From the NCBI RefSeq assembly GCF_009761675.1, contig NZ_QUZH01000019.1:1-53867 (forward strand): a DNA stretch of 53,867 bases. Direction: 5' to 3'. Under the pieces are notes generated by a model, which was given only the letters and a program-made list of their open reading frames with translations, had not been told where the DNA came from and made no database searches. How positions within the stretch are numbered: the stretch's first letter is position 1; each line of letters starts with the position of its first letter. This DNA is from Bhargavaea sp. CC-171006 (GTDB taxonomy: Bacteria; Bacillota; Bacilli; Bacillales_A; Planococcaceae). The position numbers and the translations under genes are program-made. Positions 8,696-20,039 of the stretch are shown here, in pieces.

Positions 8696-8712
8696 TAACA
8701 CCAGGTACTAAT
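8694..8712 (+). promoter_or_regulatory. FapR operator of fabH-fabF
   Basis: ATTAACACCAGGTACTAAT (reverse strand ATTAGTACCTGGTGTTAAT) matches the known FapR palindrome closely. FapR represses fatty acid and phospholipid genes and is released by malonyl-CoA. Confidence 0.88.
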
Positions 8713-8740
8713 AGAAGATGATAAGAAAAGGGGTTGCAAT

Positions 8741-9673
8741 ATGGGCGTTGGGATGATCGGAATCGGGAAGTATGTCCCGGAACAGGTGGTCACAAATGGA
8801 GATCTGGAGAAACGCCTGGATACGTCCGATGAATGGATCCGCACTAGGACAGGCATCCAAGAACGCAGAATCGCTCCTGACAGTCAGGATACATCGGAGC
8901 TGGCCTTCCGTGCGGCTGAAGCGGCACTAAAGGATGCCGGCATTACGGCTGATCAGCTGGGGCTCATCATTGTGGCGACTGTCACGCCGGACCGGCCGTT
9001 CCCGAGTGTGGCCACGCAGATTCAGGAACGCCTGGGTGCAAACAATGCCGGTGCGATGGACCAGTCTGCTGCATGTGCAGGTTTTATGTACAGTGTTGTA
9101 ACGGCACAGCAGTTCATCCAGAACGGCGTTTATGATTATATTCTGGTCGTGGGTGTGGAAAAGCTCTCAAAAATCACCGATTGGGAAGACCGCAATACGG
9201 CTGTCCTGTTCGGAGACGGCGCAGGAGCCGCTGTCATCGGGAAAGTCGGCGAGGGCCGCGGAATTCTGTCGTTCGAATTGGGCGCGGACGGATCAGGCGG
9301 CAAGCACCTTTACCAGGACGAGTATATCAAGATGAACGGAAGAGAAGTCTTTAAGTTTGCCGTCCGCCAGATGGGAGATTCTGCAGTCTCTGTTTTGGAG
9401 AAGGCGGGACTGTCGAAGGAAGATGCTGATTACCTGATTCCTCACCAGGCCAACATCCGGATCATGGAAGCGGCGCGGGAGCGTCTGGGCCTTCCTCCTG
9501 AGAAGATGTCGAAACGGATCCACAATTACGGGAACACTTCCTCTGCATCCATCCCGATCGCCCTTTGCGATGAGATTGATGCAGGGAACGTCAAAGACGA
9601 TGACGTCATCGTCCTGGTCGGATTTGGCGGCGGCCTCACATGGGGCGCGCTGGCCATACGCTGGGGACGCTGA
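8741..9673 (+). CDS. fabH: Beta-ketoacyl-ACP synthase III
   Basis: This 310-residue cytoplasmic condensing enzyme joins a short acyl-CoA primer with malonyl-ACP to start fatty acid synthesis. The catalytic triad is visible: Cys112 in SAACAGF, His235 in IPHQANIRI and Asn265 in [10 protein letters not shown]. The [10 protein letters not shown] loop and C-terminal [10 protein letters not shown] are family signatures. In relatives it uses branched primers, which suits a Bacillales membrane. Its own promoter carries a FapR box; fabF follows 74 bases downstream, probably in the same transcript. Confidence 0.97.
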   Translation: MGVGMIGIGKYVPEQVVTNGDLEKRLDTSDEWIRTRTGIQERRIAPDSQDTSELAFRAAEAALKDAGITADQLGLIIVATVTPDRPFPSVATQIQERLGANNAGAMDQSAACAGFMYSVVTAQQFIQNGVYDYILVVGVEKLSKITDWEDRNTAVLFGDGAGAAVIGKVGEGRGILSFELGADGSGGKHLYQDEYIKMNGREVFKFAVRQMGDSAVSVLEKAGLSKEDADYLIPHQANIRIMEAARERLGLPPEKMSKRIHNYGNTSSASIPIALCDEIDAGNVKDDDVIVLVGFGGGLTWGALAIRWGR

Positions 9674-9747
9674 GTTAAAACCACCCAGTCCTGACAGACA
9701 GGATATCACTTACACCAAATCATTTATGCAGAAAGAAGGGAAATGAG

Positions 9748-10989
9748 ATGAACGAACGACGAGTCGTAATAACCGGTGTTGGGGCGGTCAGCCCGCTCGG
9801 CAATGATGCCAAGACGACCTGGCAGGGGATCAAGGAAGGGAAGTCCGGCATCGGACCGATGACCCGCCTGGACAGGGAGCAATTCCCTGCCAAGGTAGCA
9901 GCTGAAGTCAAAGATTTTGACATCGAACAGTACGTGCCGAAAAAAGAAGCACGGAAAATGGACCGCTTCACCCATTACGCGCTTGCAGCGGCATTTGAGG
10001 CACTGGAGGACGCGGGACTGCCGCGCCGTCTTGAGGAAGAAGACGCCCTCCGGACGGGTGTGTGGATCGGCTCCGGTATCGGAGGAATGGAAACTCATGA
10101 GCAGCAGTTTAAAACGTTCCAGGAACGTGGATACCGGCGGGTTAGTCCGTTCTTCGTGCCTATGATGATTCCGGACATGGCTGCGGGACAGGTGTCGATC
10201 TATACAAATGCAAAAGGAATCAACTCCTGCACGGTGACTGCGTGCGCATCCGGCGCCAACTCGATTGGCGACGCATTTGAAGCGGTTCTGCGCGGCGATG
10301 CGGACATGATGATCACCGGAGGAGCAGAGGCTCCGATTACAACCATGGCCGTGGCGGGCTTCTGCGCCAATACGGCACTCTCGACCAATCCGGACCCGGA
10401 GACGGCATCCCGCCCGTTTGACGCGGACCGCGATGGTTTTGTCATCGGTGAGGGAGCCGGCATCCTCATTCTTGAGGAATACGAACGTGCGAAGGCGCGG
10501 GGAGCGAAAATCTATGCCGAGATCGTCGGGTATGGCTCGACTGGTGACGCCCACCATATCACGGCCCCTGCCCCGGAAGGCGAAGGCGCGGCCCGTGCCA
10601 TGAGCCAGGCCATCTCCAAGGCGGGCGTCAGTCCCGAGGATATCGGCTATATCAACGCCCACGGCACGAGCACCCCTTACAACGATCAGTTTGAGACCCA
10701 GGCCGTCAAGACGGTATTCGGAGAGCATGCCTACAATCTGGCGATGAGTTCCACCAAATCCATGACGGGCCACCTGCTGGGTGCAGCCGGAGGAGTGGAA
10801 GCGGTGTTCACGGCACTTGCCCTTCATGAAGGCATCCTCCCGCCGACCACGAACTACAAAACGGCAGACCCGGAATGCGACCTGGATTACGTCACGGACG
10901 GAGCAAGAAAGCAGGACATCCGATATGCCATGAGCAACTCACTCGGTTTCGGAGGTCACAACGTTTCGCTCCTTTTCAAAAAAGCATAA
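9748..10989 (+). CDS. fabF: Beta-ketoacyl-ACP synthase II
   Basis: This 413-residue enzyme elongates acyl-ACP with malonyl-ACP. The Cys-His-His triad is present: Cys166 in [10 protein letters not shown], His305 in [11 protein letters not shown] and His342 in [11 protein letters not shown]. Length is normal for the family. AAGAAGGG precedes the ATG. The fabH-fabF order is conserved in Bacillales, and a strong terminator closes the unit. Co-regulation by FapR through the fabH promoter is expected. Confidence 0.97.
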   Translation: MNERRVVITGVGAVSPLGNDAKTTWQGIKEGKSGIGPMTRLDREQFPAKVAAEVKDFDIEQYVPKKEARKMDRFTHYALAAAFEALEDAGLPRRLEEEDALRTGVWIGSGIGGMETHEQQFKTFQERGYRRVSPFFVPMMIPDMAAGQVSIYTNAKGINSCTVTACASGANSIGDAFEAVLRGDADMMITGGAEAPITTMAVAGFCANTALSTNPDPETASRPFDADRDGFVIGEGAGILILEEYERAKARGAKIYAEIVGYGSTGDAHHITAPAPEGEGAARAMSQAISKAGVSPEDIGYINAHGTSTPYNDQFETQAVKTVFGEHAYNLAMSSTKSMTGHLLGAAGGVEAVFTALALHEGILPPTTNYKTADPECDLDYVTDGARKQDIRYAMSNSLGFGGHNVSLLFKKA

Positions 10990-11003
10990 TGACTCTTTGG
11001 ATG

Positions 11004-11042
11004 AAAAGCCCCAGTCTCTATTATTGGAGATTGGGGCTTTTT
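11004..11042 (+). terminator. Intrinsic terminator after fabF
   Basis: A stem of about 14 bp (AAAAGCCCCA paired with TGGGGCTTTT, with one mismatch inside) is followed by T residues. Confidence 0.88.
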
Positions 11043-11207
11043 GGTGATAAATAGAAAGTAAATATAATAGGTGAATAGTAATGAATACATAAATTATCTA
11101 AGAATAATTATTCTGAAATATTAGTGCAAACCATTGCCATTATTGAGTTTTCTGATAGATAGAGCAGTGAGAATTGTATAATGGTTACAGGAAATTCAAA
11201 AAACAAC

Positions 11208-11236
11208 TTGCGGTCGTAATCTATTTGTAATAAAAT
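11208..11236 (+). promoter_or_regulatory. Promoter of the app operon
   Basis: TTGCGG (11208-11213) and TAAAAT (11231-11236) are spaced by 17 bases, about 50 bases before appD. The AT-rich region 11050-11206 upstream holds two weak CodY-like elements (around 11107 and 11146, each 11 of 15 matches), too weak to call. Confidence 0.55.
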
Positions 11237-11284
11237 TTAGCAAGAGCTAAAATAACAGAAAAATTGAAAACTTGAGGTGTACAC

Positions 11285-12316
11285 ATGACATCCAAATCAA
11301 ACACACCTGCGCAGACACCTCTCCTAGAGGTACGCAACCTCCAGACAGGCTTTAAGATTGACAAACAATATTATAACGCTGTTGAAGGAGTCTCCTTCAC
11401 TGTTGACCGGAAACAGATTGTCGGCATCGTCGGTGAGTCCGGCTGCGGCAAGAGCGTTATGTCACTTTCAATCATGCATCTGCTTCCAAAGGGCATTGGC
11501 AAGGTTCGGGACGGCGAGATCCTGTTCGAGGGAACGGATATCGTCGGATATAACGAAAAGAAGATGAACAACATCCGGGGAAAAGACATTTCGATGATTT
11601 TCCAAGAGCCGATGACTTCACTGAATCCCGTATTCACGATCGGCTACCAAATTGCCGAGGTGCTGCTCAATCACCAGGACATCTCTAAGAACGAAGCGCG
11701 AGCGAAAGCGGTTACATTACTGAAAAATGTAGGGATTCCGCGCGCTGATCAGATTGTCGATGAATATCCGCACCAGCTTTCCGGCGGGATGAGGCAACGT
11801 GTCATGATTGCCATGGCGATTGCCTGCCAGCCAAAGCTGCTGATCGCCGATGAACCGACGACAGCACTGGATGTCACGGTTCAGGCCCAGATTCTGGACC
11901 TGCTGAAGAACATCCAGGAAGTGAATGACATGTCGATCATGCTCATCACCCACGACCTCGGCGTCGTAGCGGAAATCTGTGATGTCGTCCTCGTCATGTA
12001 TGCCGGAAAGATCGTGGAGCGGGCGACTGTAGAGGATCTGTTCGAAAATCCTCAGCATCCATACACGCAGCTTCTCATGGAAGCCATCCCGAAGATGGAG
12101 GAAGAAAAGGAGCGCCTGGCGACGATTGAAGGGCTCGTTCCATCGGTCAAGGATATGCCAGCAGTCGGATGCCGGTTTGCGAACCGCTGCCCGAAAGCGA
12201 TGCCGGAATGCATGCAGATCACCCCGCTCCTCGAAGACACCAAAGGCGGACACGAAGTGGCCTGCCTGCTGTATGAGGAAAGCTGGCCGAAAGAAGAAAG
12301 AGTAGGTGCACGATGA
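11285..12316 (+). CDS. appD: Oligopeptide ABC importer ATPase AppD/OppD
   Basis: This 343-residue cytoplasmic ATPase has Walker [10 protein letters not shown]-loop [10 protein letters not shown], signature [12 protein letters not shown], Walker [13 protein letters not shown] and the switch His in ITHDLG. The C-terminal oligopeptide_HPY region contains four cysteines (CRFANRC, ECMQ, ACLL) like those that hold a cluster in some Opp ATPases. It is the first gene of a five-gene operon in D-F-A-B-C order, the order of B. subtilis app rather than opp, and it overlaps appF by four bases. Confidence 0.93.
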   Translation: MTSKSNTPAQTPLLEVRNLQTGFKIDKQYYNAVEGVSFTVDRKQIVGIVGESGCGKSVMSLSIMHLLPKGIGKVRDGEILFEGTDIVGYNEKKMNNIRGKDISMIFQEPMTSLNPVFTIGYQIAEVLLNHQDISKNEARAKAVTLLKNVGIPRADQIVDEYPHQLSGGMRQRVMIAMAIACQPKLLIADEPTTALDVTVQAQILDLLKNIQEVNDMSIMLITHDLGVVAEICDVVLVMYAGKIVERATVEDLFENPQHPYTQLLMEAIPKMEEEKERLATIEGLVPSVKDMPAVGCRFANRCPKAMPECMQITPLLEDTKGGHEVACLLYEESWPKEERVGAR

Positions 12317-13320
12317 CAACAAAAGAACTTACAGAAAAGGGGAAACCGAAGAAAGAGCGGGAAAATCTCCTTGAAGTTAAAAACCTGAAAACTTACTATC
12401 CGATCCATGGCGGCTTTTTCAAACGCGTTGTCGGAAACGTCAAAGCCGTGGATGATATTTCTTTCTCCATAAAAAAAGGGGAAACGATGGGCCTTGTAGG
12501 AGAATCCGGCTGCGGTAAGTCCACTACGGGCCGGACAATCCTACGCCTGATCAAGCCGACAGGAGGCCAGATCCTCTTCGATGGCGAAGACATCACCAAG
12601 ATCAGCGGATCCAAGCTCCGAAAGGCCCGCCAGGATTTCCAGATGGTGTTCCAGGATCCGTACGCATCGCTCAATCCGATGCAGATGGTCGGGGACATCA
12701 TCTCGGAGCCGATCAAAAACTTTGAGCGGCGTGATAAAAAGGAGCTTGAGCAGTACGTCAAGTCCCTGTTGCTGCGGGTCGGCCTTCCGGAAACCGCCTA
12801 TTACAAGTATGCGCACGAATTTTCCGGCGGCCAGCGACAGAGGATCGGCATCGCCAGGGCATTGGCCCTCAACCCGAAGCTCATCATTGCTGATGAGCCG
12901 GTTTCCGCTCTGGACGTTTCTGTCCAGTCCCAGGTCCTGAACCTTCTGAAAGACCTTCAGAAGGAGTTCGATCTCACGTATCTGTTCATCGCACACGACC
13001 TGAGTGTCGTCAAGCACATGAGCGATACGATCGGTGTTATGTATTTGGGCAATCTCGTCGAGGTTGCTTCAAATAAAGATCTTTACAGCGAGCCGCTGCA
13101 CCCTTACACACAGGCGCTCATCTCCGCAATTCCGGAACCTGATCCGAAGCTGCGGAAAGAGCGGATTGTGCTGCAGGGGGATGTGCCGAGTCCCGCGAAC
13201 CCGCCTACCGGCTGCCCGTTCCATACGCGCTGCCCGATGGCACAGGAAATCTGTTCGCAGGAAAAGCCTCCATTGAAGGAGGTGAGACCGGGGCATCACG
13301 TTGCGTGCGTACTGTACTGA
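12313..13320 (+). CDS. appF: Oligopeptide ABC importer ATPase AppF/OppF
   Basis: This 335-residue partner ATPase has Walker [11 protein letters not shown]-loop [10 protein letters not shown], signature [14 protein letters not shown], Walker [13 protein letters not shown] and IAHDLSVV. The C-terminal extension carries cysteines ([16 protein letters not shown]) typical of OppF. The start codon overlaps the appD stop in ATGA, which implies translational coupling. AppD and AppF would form the asymmetric nucleotide-binding dimer under AppB and AppC. Confidence 0.93.
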   Translation: MTTKELTEKGKPKKERENLLEVKNLKTYYPIHGGFFKRVVGNVKAVDDISFSIKKGETMGLVGESGCGKSTTGRTILRLIKPTGGQILFDGEDITKISGSKLRKARQDFQMVFQDPYASLNPMQMVGDIISEPIKNFERRDKKELEQYVKSLLLRVGLPETAYYKYAHEFSGGQRQRIGIARALALNPKLIIADEPVSALDVSVQSQVLNLLKDLQKEFDLTYLFIAHDLSVVKHMSDTIGVMYLGNLVEVASNKDLYSEPLHPYTQALISAIPEPDPKLRKERIVLQGDVPSPANPPTGCPFHTRCPMAQEICSQEKPPLKEVRPGHHVACVLY

Positions 13321-13356
13321 TCACAAAATATCCATGAAAATGGGGGGGAATGAAGC

Positions 13357-15096
13357 ATGAAACGCAAATCCATGCTCTGGCTGTTCGCCATGATCCTCGT
13401 CCTTTCCGCATTCCTTGCGGCTTGTGGCGGCGGCGGCAGCGACGATGCGTCCGAATCTGACTCGGGCGACAGCAACAAAGACGGCGAGAAGGCGACCGAA
13501 GAATCCGGCGAGCCTCAAAAGGGCGGAACGCTCACATACGGTCTTGACGCGACACCGGAAGGCCTTTACAACTGGGCTTTCTACGGCATCGCTACTGACG
13601 CTGAAATTATTGGGTTCTTCGACGAAGGTCTCATCGAGTACGATGAAAACCTCCAGCCGATCCCGAACCTTGCTGAATGGGAAACTGAAGACAACCAGCA
13701 CTTCACATTCAAATTCAAGGAAGGCGTCAAATGGCATAACGGTGAAGAACTCACTGTAAATGACTGGGTATTCGCGCTTGAAACCATCGCGGACCCAGAC
13801 TACGACGGCCCTCGTTACGCAAACGTAGAAACTATCGAAGGTGCTCCTGCATTCCGCGCAGGCGAAGCTGACAGCATCTCCGGCCTGAAGGTCGTTGATG
13901 ACTACACCATCGAAGTCACATTCGATGAGCCGCGCCTCAACAACCTGACGAACATCTGGTCGTACCCGATGTCCCAGAAGGAATTCGAAGGAATCGAAGT
14001 TGCTGACATGTCCGGTTCTGAACAGGTCCGCACCAAGCCGGTCGGCCTCGGTCCGTTCAAAGTTGAAAACATTGTTCCTGGCGAGTCGATTGAACTCGTG
14101 AAAAACGAAGATTACTGGAATGGCGAGGTTAACCTCGACAAAGTCATCATCCGCGTTATCGACAACACGGCGACTGTCGGTGCTCTCCAAAACGGCGACA
14201 TCGATATGATCTCGCTCCAGCCGGTATCCGCACCTGACGTCGAGAAGCTTGACAACGTTGAAGTTGTGACGGCTCCTGGCCTGTCGTACTACTATGTCGG
14301 CTTCAAACTCGGCAAGTTCGACAATGACAAGAAAGAAATCGTTGAAGAACTGCCTAAGTACCAGGATCTGAACCTCCGTAAGGCAATGGCCCATGCCATC
14401 AACCGTGAAGAGTGGATCGATGCATTCTTCTTCGGCTACGGCAAGCCGGTCAACAAGCCGGTTCCGACAGCACACTGGATCGCGGCTGACGACAGCGAAG
14501 TTAACGTGTATGAATACGACCCTGAAAAAGCGAAAAAGCTCCTTGACGAAGCAGGCTTCGTTGATACTAACGATGACGGCTTCCGTGAAGATCCGAACGG
14601 CGAAGAATTCGTCGTGAAGTTCTCCCACTATTCAACAGGCAACCCTACATTCGAATCCCGCTCCCAGGCAATTGCCCAATATTGGGAAGAAGTCGGCCTG
14701 AAGTCGGAAGTCGAAATGGTTGAAGTCAACCTCTACTACGACATGGTTGAAAAAGACGATCCGTCGATCGAAACATTCTTCGGAGGCTGGGGCACAGGTA
14801 CTGACCCTGACCCGTCCGCACTTTGGAAAGCCGATCAGCTGTGGAACTACCCGCGCTACAATAATCCTGATGCAGATGCCCTCCTCGAGAAGGCTCTGAA
14901 CGTTGAGGAAGTCGGCGACGACCAGGATAAGCGTGCGCAAGTTTATGCTGAATGGCAGAAGACGGTAACTGAAGACGTTCCGATGATCTTCATCGCTGAA
15001 CTTGATGAAATCATGGGAGTCGGCGAGAAAGTCGGCGGCTTCTCGATGGACGTTTCGGGCTACAACAACCCTGCTGAATGGTATCTGAACCAATAA
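13357..15096 (+). CDS. appA: Oligopeptide-binding lipoprotein AppA/OppA
   Basis: This 579-residue extracellular substrate-binding protein of the SBP_bac_5 family has a lipoprotein signal (hydrophobic residues 7-21, lipobox FLAAC) and a short Gly/Ser/Asp-rich linker. The peptide-binding fold follows, including GLGPFKVENI, LRKAMAHAINRE and YDPEKAKKLLDEAGF. GGGGGGAA precedes the ATG, 36 bases after appF. Codon choice is strongly biased to C- and G-ending codons, consistent with high expression. A hairpin with a T-run directly follows, which should let most transcripts stop here and so raise AppA over AppB and AppC. Confidence 0.93.
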   Translation: MKRKSMLWLFAMILVLSAFLAACGGGGSDDASESDSGDSNKDGEKATEESGEPQKGGTLTYGLDATPEGLYNWAFYGIATDAEIIGFFDEGLIEYDENLQPIPNLAEWETEDNQHFTFKFKEGVKWHNGEELTVNDWVFALETIADPDYDGPRYANVETIEGAPAFRAGEADSISGLKVVDDYTIEVTFDEPRLNNLTNIWSYPMSQKEFEGIEVADMSGSEQVRTKPVGLGPFKVENIVPGESIELVKNEDYWNGEVNLDKVIIRVIDNTATVGALQNGDIDMISLQPVSAPDVEKLDNVEVVTAPGLSYYYVGFKLGKFDNDKKEIVEELPKYQDLNLRKAMAHAINREEWIDAFFFGYGKPVNKPVPTAHWIAADDSEVNVYEYDPEKAKKLLDEAGFVDTNDDGFREDPNGEEFVVKFSHYSTGNPTFESRSQAIAQYWEEVGLKSEVEMVEVNLYYDMVEKDDPSIETFFGGWGTGTDPDPSALWKADQLWNYPRYNNPDADALLEKALNVEEVGDDQDKRAQVYAEWQKTVTEDVPMIFIAELDEIMGVGEKVGGFSMDVSGYNNPAEWYLNQ

Positions 15097-15115
15097 TGAC
15101 ACTGATTTGACCTGT

Positions 15116-15157
15116 CAGTGGCGGGCGGCAGGCCCGTCCGCCACTGTTCTTTTTTTG
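15116..15157 (+). terminator. Intra-operon terminator or attenuator after appA
   Basis: CAGTGGCGGGCGG pairs with CCGTCCGCCACTG with one G-T wobble, followed by TTCTTTTTTT. It lies between appA and appB, so it is likely leaky. Confidence 0.82.
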
Positions 15158-15162
15158 CTCTT

Positions 15163-15207
15163 AAACACGGTAAGACGTATTTATTTGAAATATTTCTTAC
15201 CGTGTTT
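15163..15207 (+). repeat. Perfect inverted repeat ahead of appB
   Basis: AAACACGGTAAG (15163-15174) is repeated inverted as CTTACCGTGTTT (15196-15207) with a 21-base AT-rich loop. No T-run follows. It could be an operator or an RNA stability or processing element. Confidence 0.6.
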
Positions 15208-15250
15208 GAGAGTCACAACGAAGAGAGACAGACAAGAAGGAGAGTACCGT

Positions 15251-16216
15251 ATGCTTAAATACACGTTGCGCCGCATTCTCGGCATGATTCCGATGCTATT
15301 CCTCGTATCCATCGTGGTGTTCTTCCTGGCGAAGGCCATGCCCGGGGATTCATTGAGCGGCGAAATCGACCCAACCAACACCAATCCGGAGTACATAGCG
15401 GAAATGCGTGAAAAACTGGGCTACAATGATCCGGTTTATGTCCAGTATTACCGCTGGGTGACGGATTTCATGTCAGGGGATTTCGGCAAATCCACACGCT
15501 ATAAAATGCCGGTCGCCGAACTGATCGGAGAAAAGTTGCCGAACACCATCTTCCTGGCACTGACGTCGCTGCTGATCACGTACGTGTTGGCATTTGCAAT
15601 GGGGATGTATTCAGGAAGGAAGCCGTATACGGTCGGGGATAACCTCATTGCCGGGTTCAACTATGCAGGCATCGCAATCCCTTCGTTTGTCGCCGGTGTA
15701 TTCGCCGTATACTTCTTCGCATTCAAGTTGAACTGGTTCCCGTTTGCCGGATCGGTAGATATCGAAATCGACAAGGGGACGATCGATTATTGGATGAGCC
15801 GGATCCATCACGTCATGCTTCCTGCATTTGTTCTGGGGATGTTCAGTACAGCATCCTATACCCAGTTCCTCCGGAATGACCTGATCGAGAACTCAAGGAA
15901 GGATTTTGTCCGGACGGCACTTGCAAAGGGGACCCCGTTGGGCAAGATCTATAATGTCCACATCCTGCGGAACTCGATCATCCCGCTCGTCACATTCCTT
16001 GGTTTCGATATCGCCGCGCTTGTCGGCGGTGCAATCATCACGGAGAAGATCTTCACTTATCCGGGAATCGGACTCCTGTTCCTGGATTCCGTCAACAACC
16101 GTGACTATCCGACAGTCATGGCCATCACGATGATGCTGTCCGCGATGGTCCTGATCGGCAACCTGATCGCCGATATCCTTTACGGAATCGTCGATCCGCG
16201 GATTCGCTTAGGTTAA
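15251..16216 (+). CDS. appB: Oligopeptide ABC importer permease AppB/OppB
   Basis: This 321-residue integral membrane protein has an N-terminal helix (RRILGMIPMLFLVSIVVFFL), a large external segment, and five further helices. The EAA loop is visible as LAKGTPLGKIYNVHILRNS. ATG at 15251 follows AAGGAG; a longer frame from 15107 would begin inside the terminator region and is rejected. It pairs with AppC to form the translocation channel. The gap of about 150 bases from appA, with two hairpins, is the only large gap within the operon. Confidence 0.93.
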   Translation: MLKYTLRRILGMIPMLFLVSIVVFFLAKAMPGDSLSGEIDPTNTNPEYIAEMREKLGYNDPVYVQYYRWVTDFMSGDFGKSTRYKMPVAELIGEKLPNTIFLALTSLLITYVLAFAMGMYSGRKPYTVGDNLIAGFNYAGIAIPSFVAGVFAVYFFAFKLNWFPFAGSVDIEIDKGTIDYWMSRIHHVMLPAFVLGMFSTASYTQFLRNDLIENSRKDFVRTALAKGTPLGKIYNVHILRNSIIPLVTFLGFDIAALVGGAIITEKIFTYPGIGLLFLDSVNNRDYPTVMAITMMLSAMVLIGNLIADILYGIVDPRIRLG

Positions 16217-16231
16217 GGAGGAAGCAACATC

Positions 16232-17149
16232 ATGACAACCAATGCAGCAACGGGGGCCGTCAAACGCCCTGAAAAGAGCTCATCTCCTTGGGCGATTGCC
16301 AGGAGAAAATTCCTTAGAAACAAACTGGCGATGGCCAGCACCGTGTTCCTGATCCTCGTGATCATCCTCACTTTGCTGGCGCCGTTCCTGGCTCCTCATC
16401 TGTCGCCTATACCGGATATCACCAAAGTCAACATCAGCAAAATGAGCATTGCACCGAATGGTGATCATTTGCTCGGTACCGACAAGAGCGGGCGTGACGT
16501 CATGACGAGGCTGCTGTACGGCGGCCGGATCTCGCTTCTGGTGGGTGCCAGTGCGACGGCGATCGTCGTCGTCCTCGGGACCATCGTCGGGTCCGTTGCC
16601 GGTTTCTTCGGTGGCGCGGTCGACAGTCTGCTCATGCGCTTCACCGACTTTGTCCTGAACTTCCCGTTCCTCGTCTTTGTCATCGTCCTGAACACGATCC
16701 TCTTCGGCATCGTGGACGGTCTCTGGGTTCTGATCCTTGTCATCGGGCTGCTCAGTTGGGGCGGGGTCGCCCGGATTGTCCGTTCGAAAGTGCTGGCGGA
16801 AAAGGAGAACGAATATGTCCTCGCAGCCATCTCGATCGGCACTCCGCCGGCAAAGGTCATTATCAAGCACCTGCTGCCGAACGTGCTTTCTACGATCATC
16901 GTTCAGTCGACACTTCTGTTCGCCAGCCTGATTGTGGCGGAAACCGGCCTGAGTTACCTTGGCTTCGGTGTTCCTCAGGAAACGCCAAGCTGGGGCAACA
17001 TGCTCGCCTTCGCGAACGAACCGGATGTCCTGCAGGGCAAGCCATGGATCTGGATGCCGCCGGCGCTTGTCATCACCGCGACCATCCTGTCCATCAACTT
17101 TATCGGAGAAGGACTGAAAGACGCCCTCAATCCAAAATCACAGCGCTGA
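16232..17149 (+). CDS. appC: Oligopeptide ABC importer permease AppC/OppC
   Basis: This 305-residue membrane protein has the OppC N-terminal cytoplasmic segment (WAIARRKFLRNKLA), a first helix, the GTDKSGRDV motif, and an EAA loop (LAAISIGTPPAKVIIKHLLPN). It ends with the family signature LSYLGFGVPQETPSWG and a last helix. AAGGAGG precedes the ATG, 15 bases after appB. A strong terminator ends the operon 20 bases after the stop. Confidence 0.93.
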   Translation: MTTNAATGAVKRPEKSSSPWAIARRKFLRNKLAMASTVFLILVIILTLLAPFLAPHLSPIPDITKVNISKMSIAPNGDHLLGTDKSGRDVMTRLLYGGRISLLVGASATAIVVVLGTIVGSVAGFFGGAVDSLLMRFTDFVLNFPFLVFVIVLNTILFGIVDGLWVLILVIGLLSWGGVARIVRSKVLAEKENEYVLAAISIGTPPAKVIIKHLLPNVLSTIIVQSTLLFASLIVAETGLSYLGFGVPQETPSWGNMLAFANEPDVLQGKPWIWMPPALVITATILSINFIGEGLKDALNPKSQR

Positions 17150-17169
17150 TTCCCGAACTGATCGAATGC

Positions 17170-17208
17170 AAAAAGCGGCTCCCTCCGAAAGAAGGGAGCC
17201 GCTTTTTC
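17170..17208 (+). terminator. Intrinsic terminator of the app operon
   Basis: AAAAAGCGGCTCCCT (17170-17184) pairs perfectly with AGGGAGCCGCTTTTT (17193-17207). Confidence 0.92.
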
Positions 17209-17245
17209 ATATGGTGTACAAACCCTATAGGAAAGGACGCATCCG

Positions 17246-18671
<1,426 letters not shown>

Positions 18672-18677
18672 CTCACT

Positions 18678-18706
18678 ATTATATAGCCGCTCCCGGCAAG
18701 ATGCAA
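18678..18706 (-). promoter_or_regulatory. Promoter of the trpS T-box leader
   Basis: On the minus strand TTGCAT (18706-18701) and TATAAT (18683-18678) have a 17-base spacer. The leader starts about seven bases later. Confidence 0.75.
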
Positions 18707-18796
18707 CTGCCTGTCATGAATGTTCTTGAAATTCCTTCCTTCTGCGCCGAGGAGCTGATAGAATAAGAGATATATAAGGGAAAAGGGAGTTTTTGC

Positions 18797-19993
18797 ATGA
18801 AGCTAAAATGGGTAGGGGCGCTGGCTCTTGCAGTCTCGATGGCCGCAGCCCCGGCAGCGTCTGCGGAGGGTCCTGCCGAAGATTTCAAAGGTCTCTCTTA
18901 TGAATTTGGGGAAATCAATTCCGAGGTGGTGGCATCGTCCAAGCTGTTCAGGTTTGATTCGGGTCTGAACTTTGAATACCCGGATGCAGTGAGGGGCATT
19001 TTTGTAACCGGTCATTCCGCCGGTGGGGAAAAGTTCGGCAGGCTTGTGAACCTGATTGAGAACTCGGACCTGAATGCCATGGTCATCGATATCAAAGATG
19101 ATTTCGGAAACCTGACTTATGAACCGGCAGATGACTCGCCGCTCCGTGAATTGGGAATCGGCCAGCCATACATAAAAGACCCGAGGGCCATGCTGGAGCA
19201 GCTCGAGGAAAAACAGATTTATCCGATTGCCAGGGTGGTGGTCTTCAAGGACACCGTGCTTGCCGAGAAGCGGCCGGACCTCTCCTATACAAACGGGGGG
19301 CAAGTGTGGAAAAACGGCCGGAAAGAGGCGTTTGTGAGCCCGTTCATGAAGGAAGTCTGGGATTACAATGTTGACATTGCCATCGAAGCCGCCAAGATGG
19401 GATTCAAGGAAATCCAGTTTGACTATGTCCGATTCCCGGAAGGTTTTGAGACCAAGGCAGACACTCTGCAATACAGTTTCGGGGAGTACGAAGACTCGGA
19501 GCTGGACCCGGTCCAGCGGCGTGTCCAGGCGGTCACGGATTTTGTCGCCTACGCGAGGGAGCAGCTTCAGCCGTATGATGTGGACGTCTCCGTAGATATC
19601 TTCGGTTACTCGGCCACTTTGCCTGAAGCCCCTGGAATCGGGCAGAACTTCTCGAAAATCTCGGAGAACGTGGATGTGATCTCTTCGATGATCTATCCGA
19701 GCCACTGGACCTCATATTTCGGAATTGCAAAGCCGGACCTTGAGCCATACCGGTTAGTGGCCGAATATGCAAAGGTTGAAAACGAAAAGCTGGCAGCCCT
19801 CGAAAATCCGCCGGTATCACGCCCTTGGCTGCAGGACTTCACTGCCAGCTATCTGGGCAGCGGGAATTATAAGCGATACGGAAAGGCGGAAGTGGAGGCA
19901 CAGATCAAAGCCCTCAATGATGCAGGGATTGATGAGTTCCTCCTTTGGAACGCGGCGAACAACTATACGGAAGGCGTGGACTACACGCCGTGA
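18797..19993 (+). CDS. Secreted putative glycoside hydrolase (DUF4015/GHL-type)
   Basis: This 398-residue protein has a classical signal peptide (positive KLK start, hydrophobic core, AxA cleavage after ASA near residue 23), so it is exported. The mature part fits the DUF4015 putative glycosyl hydrolase domain: RGIFVTGHSAGG near the start of a TIM barrel, VIDIKDDFGNLTY, KEIQFDYVRFPEG (a likely catalytic Asp strand), VSVDIFGYSA, VDVISSMIYPSHW and FLLWNAANNYTEG. Substrate is not known; a cell-wall or exopolysaccharide glycan is possible. A terminator follows directly, so it is monocistronic. Confidence 0.8.
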   Translation: MKLKWVGALALAVSMAAAPAASAEGPAEDFKGLSYEFGEINSEVVASSKLFRFDSGLNFEYPDAVRGIFVTGHSAGGEKFGRLVNLIENSDLNAMVIDIKDDFGNLTYEPADDSPLRELGIGQPYIKDPRAMLEQLEEKQIYPIARVVVFKDTVLAEKRPDLSYTNGGQVWKNGRKEAFVSPFMKEVWDYNVDIAIEAAKMGFKEIQFDYVRFPEGFETKADTLQYSFGEYEDSELDPVQRRVQAVTDFVAYAREQLQPYDVDVSVDIFGYSATLPEAPGIGQNFSKISENVDVISSMIYPSHWTSYFGIAKPDLEPYRLVAEYAKVENEKLAALENPPVSRPWLQDFTASYLGSGNYKRYGKAEVEAQIKALNDAGIDEFLLWNAANNYTEGVDYTP

Positions 19994-20001
19994 CACCCAG
20001 A

Positions 20002-20038
20002 GCACACACCAATTTATTTTCCGGTGTGTGCCTTTTTT
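20002..20038 (+). terminator. Intrinsic terminator after the DUF4015 gene
   Basis: GCACACACC (20002-20010) pairs with GGTGTGTGC (20023-20031), followed by six T. Confidence 0.88.
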
Positions 20039-20039
20039 C

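Noticed and set aside
11050-11206. CodY boxes upstream of appD
   Set aside because: Two sequences match only 11 of 15 positions in an AT-rich stretch where such matches are expected by chance.
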